DNA from: DATBGE01 sp036558125
Lineage (GTDB): Bacteria; Gemmatimonadota; Gemmatimonadetes; Gemmatimonadales; GWC2-71-9
Assembly: GCA_036558125.1 (NCBI GenBank)
Contig: DATBGE010000180.1
Coordinates: 1 to 8,210, forward strand
Reading direction: 5' to 3'
Length of the DNA stretch: 8,210 nt
Part shown: one piece after another, positions 1 to 8,087 of the stretch
Position numbering within the stretch: the stretch's first letter is position 1
Layout of the letters: the number at the start of each line of letters is the position of its first letter
Program-made: the position numbers and the translations under genes
The notes under the pieces: generated by a model
What the model was told of the DNA's origin: nothing
Seen by the model: only the letters and a program-made list of their open reading frames with translations
Databases searched by the model: none

Positions 1-48
1 ATCGACCTCCCGCCGCCGGAGCCGGCGGACATGCCCGCGGGGCATTGA
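1..48 (+). CDS. C-terminal tail of a gene entering from the left (partial)
   Basis: Frame 1 is open from the window edge and ends at a TGA at 46-48, giving the tail IDLPPPEPADMPAGH. Almost every codon ends in G or C, as in the real genes here. If genuine, the gene is convergent with the kinase gene whose stop lies 25 bp further right. A Pro/Ala/Asp-rich tail is common at protein C-termini but gives no hint of function. In such GC-rich DNA the other frames also stay open over this short stretch, so the call is weak and needs sequence to the left. Confidence 0.3.
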   Translation: MDLPPPEPADMPAGH

Positions 49-73
49 GCGGGAAGCTTGCGGCCCTGACACG

Positions 74-2734
<2,661 letters not shown>

Positions 2735-2880
2735 TCGGCTCCGAGGCTAGGCTAGGGAGGACAGGCTGGCAGGATAGGGGACTAAAGGTACCCGAGAGCG
2801 ACGGGCGCCGCGAGATTTGAAGGCTTCTTCAGGTTCCCCCATCCTCCCCTTCTCCCCCTCACCGCTGCATCTTACCCTCC
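2735..2880. promoter_or_regulatory. Divergent intergenic region between the two kinase genes
   Basis: These 146 bp must hold the start signals of both kinase genes. On the minus side, GGAG sits four bases before the start of the propeller kinase. On the plus side there is no Shine-Dalgarno sequence: the last 50 bases are a C/T-rich tract ending CTTACCCTCC before the ATG. A weak plus-strand promoter can be drawn as TTGAAG (2817-2822), 17 bp, CATCCT (2840-2845). CATCTT at 2868-2873 would suit a leaderless mRNA. Neither matches well. A short tandem GGCTAGGCTAGGG lies at 2745-2757. No clear operator was seen. Confidence 0.4.
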
Positions 2881-5127
2881 ATGACCGCAGCCACCCTGCA
2901 GGACCGCCTCGACTCCGGCCTCACCGGTCGCTACACCATCGCACGCGAGTTGGGCCGAGGAGGAATGGCAACCGTCTTCCTGGCCCAGGACCTCCGCCAC
3001 GGCCGGGAGGTCGCGCTCAAGGTGCTGCGGCCGGAGATCTCGGCCTCGATCGGCGCCGAGCGATTCCTACGCGAGATCAAGATGGCCGCACGGCTCAATC
3101 ACCCTCACATCCTCCCGGTATACGACTCGGGCGAGGCCGAGGGGCTCTTGTTCTATGTGATGCCGAGCATGGAGGGGCGTTCGCTCCGGGAGCGCCTCGA
3201 CGTCGAGCGACAGCTCCCGCTGGACGAAGCTCTGCGTATCACGAGGGAGGTGGCAGCCGCGCTGGACTACGCCCATCGACACCAGGTGGTGCACCGGGAT
3301 ATCAAACCGGAGAACATCCTGCTGCATGAGGGGGCCGCGCTGGTGGCCGACTTCGGTATCGGCAAGGCGCTGAGCGAAGGGGGATCCACCACTCAGACCG
3401 GCATGGCGATCGGCACTCCGGCGTACATGAGTCCCGAACAGGCCTCCGGCGAGAGTGGCATCGACGGCCGGAGCGATCTCTACAGCCTGGGGTGTGTCCT
3501 GTACGAGATGCTGACCGGTGAACCTCCCTTCACCGGTCCCACCCCTCAGGCGATCATCGCCAAGCGATTCGTCTCAGCCATTCCCCGAGTGCGAACCACC
3601 CGCGATGTACCTCAGGAAGTGGATGAGGCGGTGAACCGGGCGCTGTCTCGGACCCCAGTGGACCGCTTCCCCACCGCAGCCGAGTTCGCCGAGGCGCTGC
3701 GCTCGCTGGTACGCGATGGCCGGCGCACCACACCGGAATCGGTGAAAAGCGCGCCGCCGGTCAAGGCGATCGCCGTCCTTCCGCTCACCAACATGAGCGC
3801 CGATCCCGAGAACGAGTACTTCAGCGACGGGATGACGGAGGAGATCATCAATGCGATGGCCAAGGTGCCGGGAGTCCAGGTCGCATCCCGCACCTCCTCC
3901 TTCGCCTTCAAGGGCAAGCAGACCGATGTACGCGAGATCGGGGAGAAGCTCGGCGTGACTTCGGTCCTCGAGGGAAGCGTGCGAAAGGTGGGGAACCGGA
4001 TTCGCATCACGGCGCAGCTGGTCAACGTGGAGAACGGCTACCACCTCTGGTCGGAAACCTACGACCGGCAGCTCGAGGACGTGTTCGCGATCCAGGACGA
4101 GATTTCCCGGGCCATCTCCGAGGCGCTGAAACTCCGTTTGGGGAGCGACGCCGCGCAGCTCGTGGTGCCGTCCAAGAACATCGAAGCGTACAATCTCTAC
4201 CTGAAGGGGCGGTTCTTCTTCAACAAGTTCACCGAGCAAGGACTGCGCAAGGCGTTGGACCTGTTCCAACACGCCTTGCTGCAGGATCCGGGATACGCCA
4301 AGGCCTACGCCGGCATCGCGGACGTCTGGTGTAACCTGGCCGATGACTGGGTAGCGCCCGATGAGGCGTACCCGATGGCGAAGGCGGCGGCGCAGAAAGC
4401 CCTCCAGCGCGATCCCGAACTGGCCGAGGCAATTACCTCACTCGGCAAGGTGCTGTGCTGGCATGAGTGGGACTTCTCGGGCGCGGAACGGCAGCTCGAG
4501 CACGCCGTGGCACTCAGTCCTAATTACGCCGAGGCACACTATGTCCTGGGGACCGCCCTGCCACTGGTCGGGCGATTGCCGGACGCGATCGAGGAGCTGC
4601 GAAAGGCGATCGTTCTGGACCCGCTATCGGCCGAGATGAGCAGCTGGGTCGCTCGCTTCCTGCTCTATTCCAAGGACTACGAGGGAGCCATCACGCAGGG
4701 GCAGAAAACTCTCGAACTCGATGAGCAGTCGATCCGATCCACTCTCTACATCGGTTCGGCCCATCTGGCCTTGGGCGATGCCAAGACCGCGCTGGAGTGG
4801 TACCGGCGGGGCCAAGGCATGGAGCGAGCCGTCCGCTCATATGACGCGCACATCGCTCGGGCCCTGGCGGCGGTGGGCGAGCATGACGAGGCGGAGGCGA
4901 TTCTGGCACGGCTGGATGAAGAATCGCGGCAGCATTATGTCAGAAGCGAGGTCCTGGCCATGGGTTATGCCGCCGTGGGCGACCTGGACAAGGCGTTCGC
5001 CGCGCTCGAGCGTGCATACCAGGCCCGGTCGGCCGGGTTGATATACCTCCACCTGGATCCGGGGTACGACCCGCTGCGGAAGGATCCAAGGTACGCCGAG
5101 TTGGTGCACAGGATCGGGTTGCGGTAG
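2881..5127 (+). CDS. Soluble Ser/Thr protein kinase with TolB-N-like domain and TPR repeats
   Basis: A 748-residue Hanks-type kinase. Visible in order: glycine loop GRGGMATV (25-32), K47, alphaC E65, HRDIKPEN (138-145), DFG (157-159) and GTPAYMSPEQ (178-187). Catalytic residues are intact, with S169/T170/T171/T173 available in the activation segment. Residues about 294-425 resemble the TolB amino-terminal-like domain (COG5616 type): KAIAVLPLTNMS, YFSDGMTEEI, LEGSVRK and HLWSETYDR, as found ahead of TPRs in CadC- and adenylate-cyclase-like proteins. From about 430 to 720 there are roughly seven TPRs (best at 516-549, 550-583, 618-648 and 653-682), then a closing LDPGYDPLRKDPRY motif frequent in such proteins. 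No transmembrane segment or signal peptide is visible, so it should be cytosolic, unlike its divergent neighbour. TPRs suggest a scaffold for protein partners. The ATG at 2881 is the first start giving a complete kinase N-terminus and has no Shine-Dalgarno sequence. Partners are unknown. Confidence 0.95.
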   Translation: MTAATLQDRLDSGLTGRYTIARELGRGGMATVFLAQDLRHGREVALKVLRPEISASIGAERFLREIKMAARLNHPHILPVYDSGEAEGLLFYVMPSMEGRSLRERLDVERQLPLDEALRITREVAAALDYAHRHQVVHRDIKPENILLHEGAALVADFGIGKALSEGGSTTQTGMAIGTPAYMSPEQASGESGIDGRSDLYSLGCVLYEMLTGEPPFTGPTPQAIIAKRFVSAIPRVRTTRDVPQEVDEAVNRALSRTPVDRFPTAAEFAEALRSLVRDGRRTTPESVKSAPPVKAIAVLPLTNMSADPENEYFSDGMTEEIINAMAKVPGVQVASRTSSFAFKGKQTDVREIGEKLGVTSVLEGSVRKVGNRIRITAQLVNVENGYHLWSETYDRQLEDVFAIQDEISRAISEALKLRLGSDAAQLVVPSKNIEAYNLYLKGRFFFNKFTEQGLRKALDLFQHALLQDPGYAKAYAGIADVWCNLADDWVAPDEAYPMAKAAAQKALQRDPELAEAITSLGKVLCWHEWDFSGAERQLEHAVALSPNYAEAHYVLGTALPLVGRLPDAIEELRKAIVLDPLSAEMSSWVARFLLYSKDYEGAITQGQKTLELDEQSIRSTLYIGSAHLALGDAKTALEWYRRGQGMERAVRSYDAHIARALAAVGEHDEAEAILARLDEESRQHYVRSEVLAMGYAAVGDLDKAFAALERAYQARSAGLIYLHLDPGYDPLRKDPRYAELVHRIGLR

Positions 5128-5156
5128 GGTCGGAAACGGACTCAGGCTAAGCGAAC

Positions 5157-5190
5157 AAGCGCCGTCTCAGCCCATGCCGAGACGGCGCTT
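5157..5190. terminator. Perfect 12-bp hairpin, probable bidirectional terminator
   Basis: The arms AAGCGCCGTCTC (5157-5168) and GAGACGGCGCTT (5179-5190) are perfectly complementary around a 10-base loop. It begins 29 bp after the second kinase stop. It also lies just downstream of the tRNA-Gln fragment read on the minus strand, so it may originally have been the terminator of that tRNA. No strong T-tract follows on either strand; the minus side continues GTTCGCTT, which is mildly T-rich. Confidence 0.7.
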
Positions 5191-5194
5191 CAAG

Positions 5195-5234
5195 TTGCCC
5201 CTCCTGGGCTCGAACCAGGACCATCCTGGTCCAG
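5195..5234 (-). pseudogene. tRNA-Gln 3'-half remnant (possible attachment-site copy)
   Basis: Positions 5195-5221 are identical over 27 bases to 7686-7712, the 3' end of the intact tRNA-Gln. Over 5195-5234 the two match at 37 of 40 positions. The copy covers the acceptor 3' strand, the whole T-arm, the variable region, the 3' anticodon stem and the anticodon CTG. Beyond that the similarity stops and no 5' half, D-arm or acceptor 5' strand can be found, so it cannot be a functional tRNA. The boundary in the anticodon loop and the orientation fit an att site left by a tRNA-targeting tyrosine recombinase. Tandem duplication followed by decay is the alternative. Confidence 0.75.
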
Positions 5235-5322
5235 CGATGGCCCTACCCCGACTTCCGGCACTTACTCTTCGGGCGAGCTGTGCGACTGCCTCACGGCCGC
5301 CGCCTCGCACCCCATACCGTGC

Positions 5323-5856
5323 CTATGGCTGGAGGTCAACTACGACGATCTCGGGGGTACCATGCCCCCCCATCCCCATGAACTTCTGGACATCCGCGAC
5401 GTCCGGCTTCGGTGAGATCGCGAGGAGCGCGGATTCGTTGGGGTGGAGCATGCTGACGACTTTCTTCAGATCCCCCTCCGACAAGCGGCTGGCGGGCCCG
5501 CTCGCCGGCCGGTACTGGCTGGCGTTTTCGCCAGCATTCGCCGGCAGCGCGCCCAGCCTCGCGACTGCGGTGTCGATGGTCACGCTGGCCTGCATTGCCC
5601 TGGCGGAGCCGCCGGCCTTGTTGTGCCTCTGCGTGACCTGCACCTTGCCAGTCGAGTCTTTGACGATGACCGCCCAGGCTTCGACCTTGTCGTAGTTCTT
5701 CTTGTTCATCTGCGCTACGCTGTAAGCGGCTCCGCCTATGTCTTTCCAGACGGCGTACACCATCTTGAGTGGAGGGTCTTTGTCCTGTGCCAGCAACGGA
5801 TTGGCGAATAGAACAAAGAGGGCAAGTGGCCAAGTGCCACGCGTGTAAGTACCCAT
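5323..5856 (-). CDS. Small secreted protein resembling DUF1269
   Basis: A 177-residue protein. The N-terminus has a signal peptide: arginine at 6, hydrophobic core WPLALFVLFANPLLA, probable cleavage after A23. The mature part recalls the DUF1269 fold: a first strand MVYAVWKD (32-39), a helix, EAWAVIVKDSTGKVQVTQ (59-76), then LSEGDLKKVVSMLHPNESALLAIS (125-148), DVQKFM and a final strand EIVVVDL. Typical DUF1269 proteins have a glycine-rich membrane segment in the middle. Here that part is replaced by a polar stretch (about 79-122), so it looks like a soluble periplasmic form. The ATG at 5856 is chosen because GGAG (5863-5866) lies six bases upstream and the signal peptide starts there; the frame stays open upstream, but those codons look non-coding. 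It diverges from the DUF1254 gene. The biochemical function is unknown. The gene is convincing; the family assignment is tentative. Confidence 0.8.
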   Translation of the reverse strand: MGTYTRGTWPLALFVLFANPLLAQDKDPPLKMVYAVWKDIGGAAYSVAQMNKKNYDKVEAWAVIVKDSTGKVQVTQRHNKAGGSARAMQASVTIDTAVARLGALPANAGENASQYRPASGPASRLSEGDLKKVVSMLHPNESALLAISPKPDVADVQKFMGMGGHGTPEIVVVDLQP

Positions 5857-6064
5857 AGGGTGCTCCAGTGAATGGGTAGGCAGGAAACCAGACTCGGTAG
5901 GAATGCAATCCGGCTCCAGCGCCGAAGGTAGGGAGCCGGAATTGGGCCGACCATTGGATCTTGGTGCAGGTGCCTGCCCGCCACTGGAGAAATGGTCGCA
6001 GAAACGGCTAGAGCGGGCGCATAAGAGAAAGGCCCGATCCACAGCCCGCCTAGTCCTTCGTCCA
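5857..6064. promoter_or_regulatory. Divergent intergenic region between the DUF1269-like and DUF1254 genes
   Basis: This stretch is less GC-rich than the flanking genes and holds the start signals of both. GGAG at 5863-5866 on the minus strand is the ribosome binding site of the DUF1269-like gene. A perfect 9-bp inverted repeat lies at 5909-5940. I could not find a convincing -35/-10 pair for either gene. The plus-strand frame is open here, but with only average third-position GC, which argues against it being coding. Confidence 0.4.
5909..5940. repeat. Perfect 9-bp inverted repeat, possible operator or leader hairpin
   Basis: The arms TCCGGCTCC (5909-5917) and GGAGCCGGA (5932-5940) are fully complementary around a 14-base spacer. 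It lies 53 bp before the DUF1269-like start and about 125 bp before the first plausible start of the DUF1254 gene, so it could bind a dimeric regulator shared by both. It could equally fold in the leader RNA of either gene. No known operator is recognised. Confidence 0.45.
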
Positions 6065-7615
6065 ATGGCGCGTCAGGTAGTCACAGGCCAGTCTAAGGGA
6101 CTGACTGCAATTGCGGTGTTGTTGGGCACCCTTGCTGACCCGACAGCCTGCGGAACGCTACAGGAGGAACCAATGCCATCGGCCACGAAGGAAGCACCGC
6201 CCGTTAACCAAGGCGCCTCGTCCCACCAGGTGCCTCTGCCTACCTCCCCCGCGGACGTCCCTGGTCCGGCGCCAGGCACCGCGATGACCAAGGCCTACGT
6301 CGAGACTATCGGCCGCATGGCGTACATCTGGGGCTGGCCGCTGGTCAACTCGCATAACCGCCGCGCAGCATTCGCGAAAGCTCCCGAGCCCGGCCGGAAC
6401 GGCGGCGTGCTTCCCGTCGCTCCGACCGGCCGGATCGCGATGTTGGCCGACTATATCAAGCCGGAACAGAACTTCGTCACCTGCAGCAACCAGGACGTGG
6501 TCTACGGCGCTGGCTATTTCGCGCTGGATACCGATCCGGTGGTTTTCCAGGTGCCGGATTTCGGCGACCGCTTCTGGGTCTACGCGCTGTACGACGCGCG
6601 GACGGACGAATTCGGGAACATCGGCAAGGCCTACGGCACCAAGCCGGGCCTCTACCTCATCGTGAGCCCAACCTGGGAGGGCGAGACGCCGAACGGGATC
6701 TCCGCGGTCGTACGCTCTCCGACCGAGCTCGCGTTCGCCATCCCGCGGGTATTCCGGGACGACACGCCCGAGGATCTCCAGGCCGTACAGGGGGTGATCA
6801 ACCAGATCCAGTTCTACCCGTTGAAGGAGTTCGATGGGAAGATGAAGACCAAGGACTGGAGCAAGATCCCCGACTTCCCGGTGCCCAAGTCCAGCGGTGG
6901 CGCCGGCGAGGCCAAGTGGGTAGACCCGGCAACCTTTTTCGACCAGTTGCCGGAGGTGATGAAGCTCGTCCCGCCGATGCCCGGTGAAGAGGCGCTCTAC
7001 AAGTGGATCGGGAGCGTGCTGGACGCCGCCGCGAGAGATCCCGAAATCGACAAGATCCTGCAGGAGACGGCCGTCGCCGCCGAGAAAGAACTGATGGAGC
7101 CGCTCAAACAGTGGCGCAACAACGGCGCGCCGGCGGGAAATGGCTGGAACTCACCGGTGAACAACGCCTGGTGGGGCACGGACTATCTCAACCGCGCCGG
7201 CACCGCCAAGTCCAACATGTACGACAACAAGCCGTCGGAGACCAAGTACATCTACACCGACTTCGACAGCTCAGGGAAGCAGCTCAGCGGCGAGAAAACC
7301 GTCGCGGTCACGTTCGCGAAGGGGCAGCTTCCCCCGGTTAAGGGTTTCTGGTCCCTCACGCTCTACAACGAAGAGCACTTCTTCCACGCGAATCCCTTGA
7401 ACCGCTATTCGCTCGGGACCAAGAGCAAGGGGCTTAAGCCCAACGCGGACGGCTCACTGACGCTGTATGCCGGCTCCAAGTCACCGGGCGAGGAGAAGGA
7501 GAGCAACTGGCTGCCGGCGCCCAGCGGCCATTTCTCACTCTACATCCGCGCCTACTGGGCCGAGCCCGCGATCCTCGAGGGCAAGTGGCAGCCGCCTACG
7601 GTGACCCAGACGTGA
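6065..7615 (+). CDS. Exported DUF1254/DUF1214 domain protein, possible lipoprotein
   Basis: A 516-residue protein with the two domains that usually travel together. DUF1254 covers about residues 76-246, with AYVETIGRMAYIWGWPL, QNFVTCSNQDVVYG and PDFGDRFWVYALYDART. DUF1214 covers about 391-501, with TKYIYTDFDSSGK, KGFWSLTLYNE, RYSLG, DGSLTLY, NWLPAP and HFSLYIRAYW. The fold is secreted or periplasmic in most bacteria and its activity is unknown. From the ATG at 6065 the protein begins with a basic n-region, a hydrophobic core (LTAIAVLLGTLA) and cysteine 29 in PTAC, an imperfect lipobox, then a Pro/Ala/Ser linker to about residue 75, as expected of a tethered lipoprotein. No Shine-Dalgarno sequence precedes this ATG. 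An in-frame ATG at 6173 has a perfect AGGAGG five bases upstream but would yield 480 residues without a signal peptide. I favour 6065 on topology, with real doubt. The family call is firm. Confidence 0.88.
   Translation: MARQVVTGQSKGLTAIAVLLGTLADPTACGTLQEEPMPSATKEAPPVNQGASSHQVPLPTSPADVPGPAPGTAMTKAYVETIGRMAYIWGWPLVNSHNRRAAFAKAPEPGRNGGVLPVAPTGRIAMLADYIKPEQNFVTCSNQDVVYGAGYFALDTDPVVFQVPDFGDRFWVYALYDARTDEFGNIGKAYGTKPGLYLIVSPTWEGETPNGISAVVRSPTELAFAIPRVFRDDTPEDLQAVQGVINQIQFYPLKEFDGKMKTKDWSKIPDFPVPKSSGGAGEAKWVDPATFFDQLPEVMKLVPPMPGEEALYKWIGSVLDAAARDPEIDKILQETAVAAEKELMEPLKQWRNNGAPAGNGWNSPVNNAWWGTDYLNRAGTAKSNMYDNKPSETKYIYTDFDSSGKQLSGEKTVAVTFAKGQLPPVKGFWSLTLYNEEHFFHANPLNRYSLGTKSKGLKPNADGSLTLYAGSKSPGEEKESNWLPAPSGHFSLYIRAYWAEPAILEGKWQPPTVTQT
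6162..6167 (+). promoter_or_regulatory. Perfect AGGAGG ribosome binding site before an internal ATG
   Basis: AGGAGG is followed by five bases and the in-frame ATG at 6173, inside the open frame of the DUF1254/DUF1214 gene. It is the best Shine-Dalgarno match I noticed in the window. It either marks the true start, which would make the protein leaderless and soluble, or drives a second shorter product, or is chance within the codons for Gln-Glu-Glu. Confidence 0.45.
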
Positions 7616-7650
7616 CCCTCACCCACTAGCTTCACAGCCGCAGATAGGCG

Positions 7651-7683
7651 AAGCCCGGCACGACTTAAGTCGTTGCCGGGCTT
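7651..7683 (-). terminator. Hairpin directly after tRNA-Gln, probable terminator
   Basis: AAGCCCGGC (7651-7659) pairs with GCCGGGCTT (7675-7683), and the inner part CGACTTAAGTCG (7661-7672) is a perfect palindrome; the two stems are separated by an A opposite TT. It lies two bases beyond the 3' end of tRNA-Gln on the minus strand and 35 bp after the stop of the plus-strand DUF1254 gene, so it can serve both. A clear T-tract is missing on both strands. Confidence 0.65.
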
Positions 7684-7685
7684 CA

Positions 7686-7758
7686 TTGCCCCTCCTGGGC
7701 TCGAACCAGGACTCTCCTGATCCAGAGTCAGGCGTGTTGCCAGTTACACCAAGGGGCA
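7686..7758 (-). tRNA. tRNA-Gln (anticodon CUG)
   Basis: A complete 73-base cloverleaf on the minus strand. Acceptor TGCCCCT pairs with AGGGGCA, discriminator A; D-stem GTGT/ACAC with loop AACTGGCA; anticodon stem CCTGA/TCAGG with loop CTCTGGA, giving anticodon CTG, which reads CAG (Gln); variable AGAGT; T-stem CCTGG/CCAGG with loop TTCGAGC. CCA is not encoded. It lies 19 bp downstream of tRNA-Ala and is probably cotranscribed with it. Its 3' half is repeated at 5195-5234. Confidence 0.96.
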
Positions 7759-7777
7759 GTACTGCCTTCGATTGTCA

Positions 7778-7850
7778 TGGAGCTGAGGGGGATCGAACCC
7801 CTGACCTCTGCAGTGCGATTGCAGCGCTCTCCCAGCTGAGCTACAGCCCC
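7778..7850 (-). tRNA. tRNA-Ala (anticodon CGC)
   Basis: A complete 73-base cloverleaf on the minus strand. Acceptor GGGGCTG pairs with CAGCTCC and contains the G3:U70 wobble pair that identifies alanine tRNAs; D-stem GCTC/GAGC; anticodon stem CTGCA/TGCAG with loop ATCGCAC, giving anticodon CGC, which reads GCG (Ala); T-stem AGGGG/CCCCT with loop TTCGATC; discriminator A. CCA is not encoded. It is first in a two-tRNA unit with tRNA-Gln. Confidence 0.96.
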
Positions 7851-7874
7851 AGAGATCCGTCCCGCGAGGCGGGA

Positions 7875-7903
7875 AAGCTAGCCGCCGGGATGACATGAGT
7901 CAA
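7875..7903 (-). promoter_or_regulatory. Sigma-70-like promoter of the tRNA-Ala/tRNA-Gln unit
   Basis: On the minus strand, TTGACT (7898-7903) is followed by exactly 17 bp and TAGCTT (7875-7880), a good -35/-10 pair. Transcription would begin near 7868, about 18 bases before mature tRNA-Ala. The short leader contains CCCGC/GCGGG (7861-7873), a small hairpin that the tRNA 5'-processing enzyme would remove. Confidence 0.7.
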
Positions 7904-7907
7904 CGCT

Positions 7908-7936
7908 GACGTGGCTCGCCGGAGCGGGGCCACGTC
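7908..7936. repeat. 8-bp inverted repeat upstream of the tRNA promoter
   Basis: GACGTGGC (7908-7915) and GCCACGTC (7929-7936) are perfectly complementary around 13 bases, just upstream of the -35 box of the tRNA promoter. A further CTCGCC/GGCGAG pair partly overlaps it. It could be a regulator site, or chance structure in GC-rich DNA. The rest of 7937-8037 shows nothing I can name. Confidence 0.35.
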
Positions 7937-8037
7937 CGCCGGTGGCGAGTGCGTAACAGCATCCGCGGTGAGAACTTGAGCGACACCGAGGGCGACCCCA
8001 CCTCGGCCATCCCCCGGAGCCGCGCCGCCAGCGCAGA

Positions 8038-8053
8038 TGACGTCACGCGTCAC
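8038..8053. promoter_or_regulatory. Possible operator with TGACGTCA palindrome and repeated GTCAC
   Basis: TGACGTCA (8038-8045) is a perfect 8-base palindrome, and GTCAC recurs at 8042-8046 and 8049-8053, 7 bp apart. It lies 35-50 bp upstream of the oxidoreductase start, near where a -35 region would be if transcription starts at its ATG. No specific regulator is identified. Confidence 0.25.
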
Positions 8054-8076
8054 CGCGCGATCCGCTGGGAGCCGGG

Positions 8077-8082
8077 TATGCT
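8077..8082 (+). promoter_or_regulatory. Candidate -10 box (TATGCT) for a leaderless mRNA
   Basis: TATGCT fits the TANNNT pattern and ends five bases before the oxidoreductase ATG, so transcription would start at or next to the start codon. There is no Shine-Dalgarno sequence at the proper distance. No good -35 box is seen, which is common for such promoters. Confidence 0.4.
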
Positions 8083-8087
8083 GGCGC

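Larger units (their letters stand above)
5195..7712. mobile_element. Possible decayed genomic island at tRNA-Gln, bounded by direct repeats
   Basis: The direct repeats 5195-5221 and 7686-7712 lie 2491 bp apart. One belongs to an intact tRNA-Gln and the other is an orphan 3' fragment in the same orientation at the far end. The tRNA 3' end faces the enclosed DNA, which is the usual arrangement for integration into a tRNA gene. The cargo is a secreted DUF1269-like gene and a DUF1254/DUF1214 gene, divergently transcribed. No integrase, excisionase or transposase is present, and the DUF1254 gene has high third-position GC like the flanks. Mobility is therefore inferred only from the repeat geometry. 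Confidence 0.4.

Noticed and set aside
2745..2757. Tandem GGCTAGGCTAGGG as a repeat element
   Set aside because: Only two short units, too little to call a functional repeat.
2817..3329. Plus-strand frame starting before the second kinase and overlapping it
   Set aside because: Its Arg/Pro-rich translation is the shifted reading of the kinase N-terminus and shows no family features.
3574..4272. Minus-strand open frame (about 232 codons) opposite the second kinase gene
   Set aside because: It is the complement of the kinase tail and TolB-N-like region; no motif, no ribosome binding site.
5195..5280. A complete second tRNA at the left repeat
   Set aside because: Only the 3' half aligns. The 5' anticodon strand cannot pair, and no D-arm or acceptor 5' strand is present.
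5857..6042. N-terminal extension of the DUF1269-like gene to an ATG at 6042
   Set aside because: It would bury the signal peptide behind 62 unrelated residues, whereas the ATG at 5856 has GGAG at the right spacing.
5903..6064. Upstream extension of the DUF1254/DUF1214 frame to an ATG at 5903
   Set aside because: Third-position GC is at background level, the ATG has no properly spaced ribosome binding site, and the extra 54 residues would place the signal-like segment inside the protein.
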